Part shown: piece after piece, positions 12,780 to 24,297 of the stretch
How positions within the stretch are numbered: position 1 is the stretch's first letter
Layout: each line of letters begins with the position of its first letter
The notes under the pieces: generated by a model
Databases searched by the model: none
What the model was told of the DNA's origin: nothing
Seen by the model: only the letters and a program-made list of their open reading frames with translations
Assembly: GCA_016946835.1 (NCBI GenBank)
Contig: JACVTC010000084.1
Span: 592,501-656,500 of the forward strand
Source of the DNA: Neocallimastix lanati (nom. inval.)
Taxonomy: Eukaryota; Neocallimastigomycota; Neocallimastigomycetes; Neocallimastigales; Neocallimastigaceae
Length of the DNA stretch: 64,000 nucleotides
Direction: 5' to 3'
Made by a program: the position numbers and the translations under genes

Positions 12780-13438
12780 TTTTATTTTATATCTTTTTTT
12801 TTTTTTTTTAAAAAAAATTATTTTATAAATATATAATTTTTTTTATGGTATACATTTTCAGCTCTATTATTGATAAATTCTCCATAGGATTCAGACCTAG
12901 ATATAACTATATTTTCGAATATAATATTTAAATTATATCCTTTAAAATTCATTACATTTCCATTGGAATTAATATCTGATATACTAACATTATGAAAAGT
13001 AATATATTTTTGATTTTCACCCATTTCTATTGATATAAGAGAACTTTCATTTGCTTCACCGAAGACACGAATTATTTTTTATAATGACATGATGAAATTC
13101 AATGGTGTAATTTGAAAAATTGGTTTATAAAAGGTTGAAATATTTTCAATGAGAGTATTATTTAAGACGGTTTTTGATTGATCATCAAATAATGAATTTC
13201 CATAAAATCTATATTAGATAATTCTGATTCATGTTTTAATTTTGCAAATGCTGGCTTATTATTTGATGAGGATAACTTTGTAAATTTACCTTTTTTTTAT
13301 TTTTTTATTTTTTTATTTTTATTTTTATTTTTATTTTTATTTTTATTTTTATTTTTTTTTTTAATTTTATAAAAGATATTAATTATGTAATAATCATTTA
13401 TGGATAAAAATTTTTTGATTTAATAATAATTTGTGGAT

Positions 13439-13491
<53 letters not shown>

Positions 13492-14159
13492 TATAATTTT
13501 TTTTGTTTGTTATTTGTTATTTATTATTTGTTATTTTTTTTATTTTTGATTTAATTTAAGTTTAAAAAAAAAAATTAATCATCATTTACTTGAATTTACA
13601 AAAATCAAAAATTATATTATTATTTTGAACATCATCATTATTTAGGTTTAATTTTGTCAGTTCATTATCTACTTTGAGAACTATCGATTCCGAGTTATTA
13701 AAGATACAGTTTTTAAAAATAATTTTATAGTTCAAATTAAGCGCATTCATATAGAATAAACAATTTTCTTTTTCAGCAAACGGATCATAAAAGTTATTGA
13801 AAGTTATATTTTTCAACCCTGAATTGTTCTCCATTGTATTCATTCAAATAAATAAGTAGAAGAGGGAGTATCGTAAAATCAAGTACAGTTCCATTATTCG
13901 GATTGCCATTTAAGGAAACATTGGTATGGGCAGGAATTGGAAATTTGATATCCCTTTTGTTGAAAGTTGGGTTGGCCATAATCTTTCGTGATATAGACGT
14001 CAATAGTATTATATTTAATGGCATAGGTTTGTATTAATTCGGAGAGATTATCAAGATTATATTTTTTCATTTGGAATAAATACCTTTATTCCTCGACCTT
14101 CAGGAATGAATATTAATAGTTGAAGTAATATCACAGAAAATATTTTATAAAAAAAACAT

Positions 14160-14800
14160 AGATAGGTAAATTTTTTTTTTTATTGAAAATAGATTATATA
14201 ATCTTTCTAATTATAATCATTATATAATATCAAATTACAATGATAAAAACAAAATAAAATGTTTCTATTATATAACTATACGATATTAGTTAATAATAAT
14301 ATAATAATAATAAATTTATTTTTTAAATATTTTTGAAATTTAATTTTAATATTAATAATTTTTTTTTATAGATTGACATGAAACTTTAAAATAACAAATA
14401 ATTATAAAAATTTAAATGAAGATATATATATATATATATTATATTTTTTTTTTATAATGAAAAATTTTAATTTGAAAGGTTTTTTACCATGGTTTTGAAT
14501 TTATGGGCCAATAAAATTGTTGTTATTAGAATTAATTAAAATTATTTGAAAAATTTTTATCCATATAAAAAATTATTATAATAATAATAATAATTATTAT
14601 TATTATTTATTATTTATTATTATTTATTATTATTATTATTTATTATTATTATTATTAAAATTATTAAAATTATTATAACAAATGATCACTTACAAAATAC
14701 TTTGATGTTTGATATAATAAATTAAGATTAACTTATTATTATAAGTAATAAAAAAATTATTAAGAATTTAAGTTTTTAATTTGTTAAATCTACGCAATAC
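14160..14800. other. AT-rich intergenic region
   Basis: TA repeats (14,420-14,440) and ATT arrays (14,580-14,660), with no coding signal on either strand. Confidence 0.75.
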
Positions 14801-14803
<3 letters not shown>

Positions 14804-14836
<33 letters not shown>

Positions 14837-15350
14837 GACATCCCATGTGACCTTTTGTCACCCTTTGATAGCACAGTTCAGTATTATATTGTCATATCAA
14901 TTGCGACATCGTCATAATCATCCTTCTAAACAAGGCTAGTTTGGACTGATTATTATCCACCCAAACACAAGAGTAGGACTACAATTTGCCAGTAATCTTT
15001 GAACTTTTATAGCTAAGGATGATTAAAAATTTAGAAACCCTCAAAGATCAAGTGTTAATATCATGAAAATTTTGATACCCCCTTCCTACCTATACCCTAT
15101 ACCCAAAACTTCAGAGGAGAAACCGCTTTTTTGGAAAAAAATGTTCCTACCGAGTTAATACTATGAGTAAATTCAGGTGGTATGAATATACTTAATCTAA
15201 AGAGTCTTTTTAACCCCTTTAGACTGACTCAAGGTAAAACCCATACGGTGAAAAATCTCTCTAAGAAATGACACTAGCAGACTTATGAATGCTAAAATGA
15301 GAGCTTAACCATCAGGATAGAAACTGGTCAACCTACGTAGAATTATAAAC
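14804..15350 (-). mobile_element. Retroposon-like island with poly(A) on the minus strand
   Basis: About 515 bp of balanced composition (14,835-15,350) with no open frame. It is bordered on the left by a T tract of about 30 that is a poly(A) tail on the minus strand. The sharp composition step and tail fit a SINE or 5'-truncated LINE copy. No target duplication or internal RNA polymerase III box is convincing, so the class is unproven. Confidence 0.45.
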
Positions 15351-15400
15351 TTTTTTTTTTATTAAAAAACTTTACATAAATATATATATATATATATATT

Positions 15401-15535
15401 TTTTTTTTTTAAATTTAATATATAATTTTGTATTCAAAAAAAAAAATATTACTTTCGGATAAAAAAAAAATTTAAAAGAATTTTTTTTTTTTTTTTTTTT
15501 GAATACAAAATTATATATTAAATTTAAAAAAAAAG
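15401..15535. repeat. Perfect palindromic inverted repeat, about 45-bp arms
   Basis: The left arm (core AAATTTAATATATAATTTTG then TATTC, 15,411-15,435) and right arm (GAATACAAAATTATATATTA then AATTT, 15,501-15,525) are exact reverse complements. Both are extended by T/A homopolymers, with about 50 bp between them. It lies between the retroposon-like island and the left end of the Mutator-like element. MITE-like by shape only. Confidence 0.8.
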
Positions 15536-15613
15536 TTTAAAAAATATTAATATATATTTTGAATAATAATAAAGTTAAAAAAAATTTTTTTAATTTTTAT
15601 GATACGGCATGCA

Positions 15614-15649
<36 letters not shown>

Positions 15650-16106
15650 TTTTATTATTATTATAATTATTATTATTTAATATTATTATTATTCCTTTAT
15701 TATTGTTAAGAGTCATGAATTTGTGGTTTTTATATGTCAATTTTATTAAAATTTTTTATGATAAAGAGTTTCTGGCACTTAATTATTCTAAATTAAATGC
15801 GGGGAGTGTGCATTTCGAAAATTTTTATTACAAAAATTTGTATTTTGTTATATGGCTTAAATATTTTTTATTTTAAGCCACTTAATTTTATTAAAAATTT
15901 AATGAATAATAATTAATTAATTAAATAAATAAAATTACAATTCTCAAAAATTTTCAAACACGTAATCTTACGTGGGGCGTATATCTAATTGTATCATAAT
16001 TTTGTGGCTTTTTTCTACAATTTTTAAAAAGCCATATATTCACAATATGGCGTGAATAATAAATTTGGTGATATTTTATGACGAAAATTTATAAGCCACC
16101 ATGAAT

Positions 16107-16153
16107 TTGGCGAAATTCAACTGGACGAAATTCAACTTTTGGCGAAATACAAC
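16107..16153 (+). repeat. Three tandem subterminal repeats GGCGAAATTCAAC
   Basis: GGCGAAATTCAAC, GGACGAAATTCAAC and GGCGAAATACAAC follow each other at about 16-bp spacing, some 300 bp inside the left end of the element. Subterminal short repeats often bind transposase; that role is inferred. Confidence 0.6.
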
Positions 16154-16217
16154 ACTTCAATAAATAATAATTAGGTTAGGTATTTCTATTTAACATTGAA
16201 AAATAAAATAAAAAATA

Positions 16218-16445
16218 AATAAACATTTTATTTTTTAATGCTTAAAAAATAAAATAAAAATAAGAAATAAGAAAACTTTTTTTTTAAACATTGAAAAATA
16301 AAATAAAAATAAATAAACATTTTATTTTTTAATGCTTAAAAAATAAAATAAAAATAAATTAGCATTTTATTTTTTAATGCTTAAAAAATAAAAAAAAAAA
16401 AAAAAAAAATAAGAAATAAGAAAACTTCTTTTTTAAACATTAAAA
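16218..16445 (+). repeat. Tandem repeat TTTTTAATGCTTAAAAAATAAAATA
   Basis: About four imperfect units of roughly 45-65 bp built from CATTTTATTTTTTAATGC and TTAAAAAATAAAATAAAAAT, between the subterminal repeats and the transposase start. Confidence 0.6.
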
Positions 16446-16664
16446 AATAAAATAAAATAAAAAATAAAAAATAAAAATAAAAATAAATAAATAAAATAGT
16501 AAATAAAGAAATAATAAATAATTAATAATTAAATAATTATTTAAATAATTATATAATTAATTAAAAAAAGATTTATTATTTTAAATATTAAAAAAAAAAA
16601 AAAAGTTTCAAAGCATTTAAAAGTATATTTAATAAAATATTTTATTGAAAAATTTTAATTATTA

Positions 16665-18100
16665 ATGGAAGACAATATAGAAATTGAAATAAGTGAAACA
16701 AATCGAGGAAATGAACAAATTATTATTAATAAAAAACACAAATTTAATTTTTCATTTCAAAGGAAAGATAAATCAAAAATTTATAGATGCACTGAATATA
16801 AGACTTTAAATAAATGTAAATCTTTAATTATTTTAAATGATAAAAAGGAGGTTTTAAAATATGAAAGTTTACATAACCATCTCGAAAAAGAAATTGATGT
16901 GTCTATATCAGTAGCAAAGCATAAAATTAAGGAAGAAATTAAGAAAAATTCAATTCCTATGGATATAAAACCTAAACATATATTTAATGTCGTTTCTCAA
17001 GAAATGGGATTTATATGTCCCGAATATAGTACAATTAGATCCCAAATAATAAGAAATGTAAATAAACAATTTCCTCCAAACATAAAAAGTTTTGATGATA
17101 TTCCCATTGAATCAGAATATTATAAAACGAAAAGAAATGAAAATTTTATGATATTTAAAAATACTGATCTAATAATCTTTCAATCACCATTCCAAGCATA
17201 TTTATTTTCGAATTATCATAAAAATATATTTGCGGACGGTACATTTTATGCAGCACCGAAATTTAGTTATCAGTTATTTATAACAAGAACTTATGTTGGG
17301 GAATTTAATATGTTTTACACTACTTCCATTTCTATATTAAAAAATAAAAAACAATCTACATATGAAACATTATTTAAAGAAATAAAAAAAAATGCAAATA
17401 AATTTAGGAGTAATACATTAATTACTACAATTAATTTTCATTGTGATTTTGAACAAGGTATATCTAATGCCGCAAAAAAAGTTTTTCCCAATATAAATAT
17501 TAAATATTGTGTTTGGCATTACAAAAGATCATTAGAAAAACAAAAAAATATATTATGTTATCATGAAGTGAAGAATAATAATGATGTATATATTTATTAT
17601 AAAGCTATTTCGAACTTATCGTTTATAAACCCTAACTATATATTTGAAATTTATATTATAATAAAAAGAATTTGTCAAAAAAAAAGTATAATAATTTTCT
17701 GCAATTTTTAGAATATTTTAACAAAAATTATTAACTTAAGTATAATGTTAATAATTGGAATTATTATGAAAATATAGAGCATTTAACAAACATTGCATCA
17801 GAATATTATAATAGCTACTTAAATAATATATTTCCAAATAAACCTTTATTTTATAAATTAATATATATATTAAAAGAAAAAGAAAACTTATCTTATAATG
17901 ATTATCAAAGGAGAACTAAAGGAAATTGGAAAAAAAAGCAAAAAATATTTAGTGCAACTGATGAAATTAAAATTTTAATTGAAAATTACAAAAGTAAGGA
18001 AATAAATTTATTTTATAATGGATGCAACAGAAATGAATTAATTAAATTATGGAAAGAATGTTTAATTGATTTAAACGATATAAATATTAATTTAAAATAA
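16665..18100 (+). pseudogene. MULE transposase with FLYWCH zinc finger, frameshifted
   Basis: ATG at 16,665 opens 348 codons. Residues about 20-75 form a FLYWCH-type finger (YRCTEYKTLNKCKS ... SLHNHLE). Residues about 185-310 form the MULE transposase core: FADGTFYAAPKFSYQLF with the first catalytic Asp, FHCDFEQGISNAA with the second, then CVWHYKRSLEKQ. Coding continues in another frame after an A9 run (17,677-17,685), reading YNNFLQFLEYFNKNY. A TAA at 17,732 follows, then LKYNVNNWNYYENIEH and a typical MULE C-terminal region (LTNIASEYYNSYLN ... KPLFYKLI) to TAA at 18,098. One frameshift and one stop inactivate it. It belongs to the element bounded by 15,801 and 23,086. Confidence 0.85.
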
Positions 18101-18780
18101 ATAATCTTAATTTAAAAAAATGCTAGATAAATAAAAATTTATTTATTTTAAATTTATATTTATAATCGTTTAAATAATAATTAAATAATCTTAATTTAAA
18201 AAAATGCTAGAAAAATACAAATTTATTTACCTATTGTGTTTATTTAATAATCTTAATAGAAATTATCTTTTAGTTATTTTTATTAAGTAATTTATAACTA
18301 AAACAAATTTATTTGATACTAGTTAAAATTTTATTAATATCAATATCAATATTATATAATTATAAATTTTATTAATATCAATATAAATATTATATAATTA
18401 AAAATTTTATTAATATCAATATCAATATTATATAATTATATATTTTATTAATATCAATATACTTTTCAAATTAATTATGTTATTTAAAATATTAAATTCA
18501 ATAAAAGATTTTTATTATTTTATTAAAATTATAATTGTTATTATTATATTTTAATAATAATTGATTCATATTGATCAAACATTATAAATATTACTATGCA
18601 AATAATTAATTAATTAATTATTTTAATAGGATCAATTATTCAACTCTTATTGTTTTAATTTTTAATTCTTATATCATTTAAATTAATATATATATATCAT
18701 TTATGAAAATATGAATTATAAATAATTAAAATTATTTATTTTTCATTTAAATTTTTTTATTTATTATAATAAAATATAAT
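18101..18780. other. Element interior with short tandem duplications
   Basis: No gene. AATCTTAATTTAAAAAAATGC occurs twice (near 18,103 and 18,186). A unit of about 43 bp containing TTTATTAATATCAATATCAATATTATATAAT repeats about four times from 18,330 to 18,460. Confidence 0.7.
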
Positions 18781-18905
18781 AATTAAAAGACAAACGTTAT
18801 TATAGCTAAATTTTTTTTTTTTTTAGAAAAATAAATGAAAAAAAAATTAAAATATATAAGATTCCTATATATATAAAATAATTATTATATTTTTTTTTAT
18901 TTTAT
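18781..18905. repeat. Left arm of inverted repeat bracketing the satellite
   Basis: Sequence with AAGACAAACGTTATTATAGC, a T tract, AGAAAAATAAATGAAA and ATATAAAATAATTATTAT. It is the approximate reverse complement of 22,832-22,955 on the far side of the satellite. Confidence 0.65.
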
Positions 18906-21900
18906 TTTATTTTATTTTATTTTATTTTATTTTATTCAATCTGTACTTTATATTTAATATTCTACTATTTATTTTATTTTATTTTATTTTATTTTATTTT
19001 ATTTTATTCAATCTGTACTTTCTTATTTAATATTCTACTTTTTATTTTATTTTATTATATTTTATTATATTTTATTTTATTTTATTTTATTTTATTTTAT
19101 TCAATCTGTACTTTCTTATTTAATATTCTACTTTTTATTTTATTTTATTATATTTTATTATATTTTATTTTATTTTATTTTATTTTATTTTATTTTATTT
19201 TATTCAATCTGTACTTTCTTATTTAATATTCTACTTTTTATTTTATTTTATTTTATTCAATCTGTACTTTCTTATTTAATATTCTACTTTTTATTTTCTT
19301 TTATTTTATTTTATTTTATTTTATTTTATTCAATCTGTACTTTCTTATTTAATATTCTACTTTTTATTTTATTTTATTTTATTTTATTTTATTTTATTCA
19401 ATCTGTACTTTATATTTAATATTCTACTATTTAATTTAATTTAATTTAATTTATTTTATTTTATTCAATCTGTACTTTCTTATTTAATATTCTACTTTTT
19501 ATTTTATTTTATTTTATTTTATTTTATTTTATTCAATCTGTACTTTCTTATTTAATATTCTACTTTTTATTTTATTTTATTATATTATATTATATTATAT
19601 TTTATTTTATTTTATTTTATTTTATTTTATTTTATTTTATTTCATTTTATTTTATTTTATTTTATTTTATTCAATCTGTACTTTCTTATTTAATATTCTA
19701 CATTTTATTTTATTTTATTTTATTTTATTTTATTTTATTTTATTCAATCTGTACTTTCTTATTTAATATTCTACTTTTTATTTTATTTTATTATATTTTA
19801 TTATATTTTATTTTATTTTATTTTATTTTATTTTATTTTATTTTATTCAATCTGTACTTTATATTTGATATTCTACTATTTATTTTATTTTATTTTATTT
19901 TATTTTATATTATTTTATTCAATCCGTACTTTCTTATTTAATATTCTACTTTTTATTTTATTTTATTTTATTTTATTTTATTTTATTCAATCTGTACTTT
20001 CTTATTTAATATTCTAATTTTTATTTTATTTTATTATATTATATTATATTTTATTTTATTTTATTTTATTTTATTTCATTTTATTTTATTTTATTTTATT
20101 TCATTTCATTTTATTTTAATTTATTTTATTTTATTCAATCTGTACTTTCTTATTTAATATTCTACATTTTATTTTATTTTATTTTATTTTATTTTATTTT
20201 ATTCAATCTGTACTTTATATTTGATATTCTACTATTTATCTTATCTTATTTTATTTTATTTTATTTTATTTTATTTTATTTTATTTTATTTTTTTTATTC
20301 AATCTGTACTTTATATTTGATATTCTACTATTTATTTTATTTTATTTTATTTTATTTTATTTTATTTTATTTTATTTTATTTTATTTTATTTTATTTTAT
20401 TTTATTTTATTTTATTCAATCTGTACTTTATATTTGATATTCTACTATTTATTTTATTTTATTTTATTCAATCTGTACTTTATATTTGATATTCTACTAT
20501 TTATTTTATTTTATTTTATTTTATTTTATATTATTTTATTCAATCTGTACTTTCTTATTTAATATTCTACTTTTTATTTTATTTTATTATATTATATTTT
20601 ATTTTATTTTATTTTATTTCATTTTATTTTATTTTATTTTATTTTATTTTATTTTATTCAATCTGTACTTTATATTTAATATTCTACTATTTATTTTATT
20701 TTATTTTATTTTATTTTATTTTATTCAATCTGTACTTTCTTATTTAATATTCTACATTTTATTTTATTTTATTTTATTTTATTTTATTCAATCTGTACTT
20801 TCTTATTTAATATTCTACTTTTTATTTTATTTTATTATATTTTGTTATATTTTATTTTATTCAATCTGTACTTTATATTTGATAGTCTACTATTTATTTT
20901 ATTTTATTTTATTTTATTTTATTTTATTTTATTCAATCTGTACTTTATATTTGATATTCTACTATTTATTTTATTTTATTTTATTTTATTTTATATTATT
21001 TTATTCAATCTGTACTTTCTTATTTAATATTCTACATTTTATTTTATTTTATTTTATTTTATTTTATTCAATCTGTACTTTATATTTGATATTCTACTAT
21101 TTATTTTATTTTATTTTATTTTATTTTATATTATTTTATTCAATCTGTACTTTCTTATTTAATATTCTACTTTTTATTTTATTTTATTTTATTCAATCTG
21201 TACTTTCTTATTTAATATTCTACTTTTTATTTTATTTTATTTTATTTTATTCAATCTGTACTTTCTTATTTAATATTCTACTTTTTATTTTATTTTATTA
21301 TATTATATTTTATTTTATTTTATTTTATTTTATTTCATTTTATTTTATTTTATTTTATTTTATTTCATTTTATTTTATTTTATTTCATTTTATTTTATTT
21401 TATTTTATTTTATTCAATCTGTACTTTCTTATTTAATATTCTACATTTTATTTTATTTTATTTTATTCAATCTGTACTTTATATTTGATATTCTACTATT
21501 TATTTTATTTTATTTTATTTTATTTTATTTTATTTTATTTTATTTTATTCAATCTGTACTTTATATTTGATATTCTACTATTTATTTTATTTTATTTTAT
21601 TTTATTTTATTTTATTTTATTTTATTTTATTCAATCTGTACTTTATATTTGATATTCTACTATTTATTTTATTTTATTTTATTTTATTTTATATTATTTT
21701 ATTCAATCTGTACTTTCTTATTTAATATTCTACATTTTATTTTATTTTATTTTATTTTATTTTATTCAATCTGTACTTTATATTTGATATTCTACTATTT
21801 ATTTTATTTTATTTTATTTTATTTTATTTTATTTTATTTTATTTTATTTTATTTTATTTTATTTTATTTTATTCAATCTGTACTTTATATTTGATATTCT

Positions 21901-22785
21901 ACTATTTATTTTATTTTATTTTATTTTATATTATTTTATTCAATCTGTACTTTCTTATTTAATATTCTACTTTTTATTTTATTTTATTATATTTTATTAT
22001 ATTTTATTTTATTTTATTTTATTTTATTTTATTTTATTTTATTTTATTTTATTTTATTTTATTTTATTTTATTTTATTCAATCTGTACTTATATTTATGT
22101 TTCTACTATTTATTTTATTTTATTTAATCTGTACTTATATTTATGTTTCTACTATTTATTTTATTTTATTCAATCTGTACTTATATTTATGTTTCTACTA
22201 TTTATTTTATTTTATTCAATCTGTACTTATATTTATGTTTCTACTATTTATTTTATTTTATTCAATCTGTACTTATATTTATGTTTCTACTATTTATTTT
22301 ATTTTATTCAATCTGTACTTATATTTATGTTTCTACTATTTATTTTATTTTATTCAATCTGTACTTATATTTATGTTTCTACTATTTATTTTATTTTATT
22401 CAATCTGTACTTATATTTATGTTTCTACTATTTATTTTATTTTATTCAATCTGTACTTATATTTATGTTTCTACTATTTATTTTATTTTATTCAATCTGT
22501 ACTTATATTTATGTTTCTACTATTTATTTTATTTTATTCAATCTGTACTTATATTTATGTTTCTACTATTTATTTTATTTTATTCAATCTGTACTTATAT
22601 TTATGTTTCTACTATTTATTTTATTTTATTCAATCTGTACTTATATTTATGTTTCTACTATTTATTTTATTTTATTCAATCTGTACTTATATTTATGTTT
22701 CTACTATTTATTTTATTTTATTCAATCTGTACTTATATTTATGTTTCTACTATTTATTTTATTTTATTCAATCTGTATTTTCTGT
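18895..22785 (+). repeat. 3.9-kb satellite: CAATCTGTACTT units in TTTTA arrays
   Basis: Dozens of units joined by (TTTTA)n spacers of variable length. Variant A reads CAATCTGTACTTTCTTATTT then AATATTCTAC; variant B reads CAATCTGTACTTTATATTTG then ATATTCTACTA; variant C is the 46-bp array at the right end. A and B are intermixed with irregular spacing; C is uniform. All long open frames across the array are by-products of the low stop-codon density. Confidence 0.95.
22079..22768 (+). repeat. Homogeneous 46-bp tandem array, 15 units
   Basis: Fifteen consecutive units of exactly 46 bp, each CAATCTGTACTTATATTTAT then GTTTCTACTATTTATTTTAT and TTTATT. The only variation noticed is TAATCT instead of CAATCT at 22,125. 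A partial sixteenth follows. Because 46 is one more than a multiple of three, every frame stays open with a 138-bp coding period. Confidence 0.95.
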
Positions 22786-22831
22786 TGATAATATAAACAA
22801 GGTATTAATGTATTAATAATAATAATATTTA

Positions 22832-22955
22832 AAATAAAATAAAAAAAAATAATAATTATTTTATATATGTAGTAATTATATATATATATATATATTTTTA
22901 TTTAATTTTCTAAAAAAAAATTTTTTAGTCACTAATAAGCGTTTGTCTTAATTAT
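22832..22955. repeat. Right arm of inverted repeat bracketing the satellite
   Basis: Approximate reverse complement of 18,781-18,905: AATAATTATT, TA tract, AATTTTCTAAAAAAAA, TTAGTCACTAATAAGCG and TTTGTCTTAATTA. It lies inside the right end of the Mutator-like element. Confidence 0.65.
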
Positions 22956-23191
22956 TTTTATTATTATTTAAAAATTTATTTATTCATTTATTTATTTATT
23001 ACATTATAATACGCCATGTTTTCCGAAATGCACTACAACAAAATACAAATTTATGTAATATAAATTTTCGAAATGACACACCCCCCTTCAATGCTTTTAT
23101 ATTAGTACATTGTGGCTTATATATTAATTATATTACAATATGTTTCAATACATTTGAAGCTTATTTTTCATACATTTCACATATTCTAACA

Positions 23192-23247
<56 letters not shown>

Positions 23248-23625
23248 GGATTATTATTATTTTGTTATTATTATTATTATTTATTATTATTATTATAATT
23301 ATTATTATTTATTATTATTATTATTATTATGGATTATTATTATTTTGTTATTATTATCAATATGAGATTTTGTTGTTATTTTTTGTTAATTAAATATTTT
23401 CCATAAAAAAATAAAAAAATAAAAAAAATAAAAAATTTTAAAATATATATAAAAATATATGAAATAAATTTAATGTTAATTAAAACTTAAAACTTCATTA
23501 ATATTTTAACCAATAATTTTTTTTTTTATAATTAATCCTTTTTTAATATTTAAATTAAAATTAAATCTTTTTTTTCCATTTTTTTTTAAATAAAAAATAA
23601 AAAAAAACTATAATAAATAAAACAT

Positions 23626-23785
23626 TTAAATAATAAATAAACCATTCAAATAATAAACCATTCAAATAATAAATAAAACATTCAAATAATAAATAAAACA
23701 TTCAAATAGTAAATAAAACATTCAAATAATAAATAAAACATTCAAATAATAAATTAAACATTCAAATAATAAATAAAAATTTAAA
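23626..23785. repeat. About eight 19-20 bp repeats ACATTCAAATAATAAATAAA
   Basis: Direct tandem units with single-base changes (AACCATTCAAATAATAA at the left end). Confidence 0.8.
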
Positions 23786-24297
23786 AACACACTATAAAAT
23801 TGAAAAGGTTATTATATCTAAAAAAATAATAAAGAAGGGAGTCACACACATCATTTAAAAGAATTATATCAATTAAAAAAATTCAATTGTTTTATAAATA
23901 ATATTTTTTTCATCAATTGTTTTAATAGCCATATATAAAACGTTTCTCCTATTGAAAATATAATTTTATTTGTAAAATTCTTATTTCACTAAAATATAAC
24001 GAAAAAAACTTATTTTTTTTTTACCTATTAATATTTTATTTAGTATTAATATTAATTATTATTAATTTATCATATTTTAAACTCTCAAACTTTCATATTA
24101 TAATTCTTCATTTCAATTGAAAATTATATAAAAGCAAAAGTAACTTAACAATTTAAAATATTAATACTTGGTGATAATTCTTTTCATTTTTTTTTTTAAA
24201 AAAGAAAGTGTAATAATAATATTAAAAAAAATATATATTGAGAAATCTCATATTGATAAATGAGATTTTTCAATTTTTTTTTTTTTTTTCAATTTCT

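Larger units (their letters stand above)
10636..14155 (-). pseudogene. Decayed secreted beta-helix/EGF/transmembrane protein gene
   Basis: Order along the minus strand: a signal-peptide-like segment (YKIFSVILLQLLIFIPEG, about 14,145-14,080) leading into IKVFIPNEK; a frameshift in an A tract; NLDNLSELIQTYAIKYNT; then FPIPAHTNVSLNGN (about 13,925). Next come several parallel-beta-helix coils (FKNCIFNNSES, about 13,700; FENIVISRSES; SIFNDSIS; SKFLNNQAEVAGGVIFF, about 11,950). After these lie a linker ending VTLTIELQDELENRV, an EGF-like module broken by one frameshift (CESSICKNNC ... YCVCKAGYKGESC, 11,160-10,985), and a hydrophobic segment with IGVIIIVVSIFKFF and a TIKG loop (about 10,790-10,720). 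The layout resembles large surface proteins with class C receptor-like membrane domains in gut fungi, from memory. At least three frame breaks and missing later helices make it a pseudogene. Confidence 0.6.
15801..23086 (+). mobile_element. Mutator-like DNA transposon carrying an internal satellite
   Basis: Terminal inverted repeats of about 60 bp: the left end (15,801) begins GGGGAGTGTGCATTTCGAAA and the right end, reverse-complemented from 23,086, begins GGGGGGTGTGTCATTTCGAA. Both continue through ATTTGTATTTTGTT. The bases just outside form a probable 8-bp target duplication with one mismatch: TTAAATGC (15,793-15,800) and TTCAATGC (23,087-23,094). Inside lie a FLYWCH/MULE transposase (16,665-18,100, broken), subterminal repeats (16,107-16,153) and 3.9 kb of satellite. 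Duplications of 8-11 bp and longish terminal repeats suit MULEs. The copy cannot encode an intact transposase, so it would depend on another copy to move. Confidence 0.75.

Noticed and set aside
22079-22768. Possible CRISPR-like array of regular units
   Set aside because: There are no unique spacers: the whole 46-bp unit is repeated, and the host is eukaryotic.
20221-22816. Long forward open frames rich in Phe, Tyr, Leu, Ile across the satellite
   Set aside because: They follow the repeat period in all frames; a stop-poor tandem array explains them and no start context or splice signal supports a gene.
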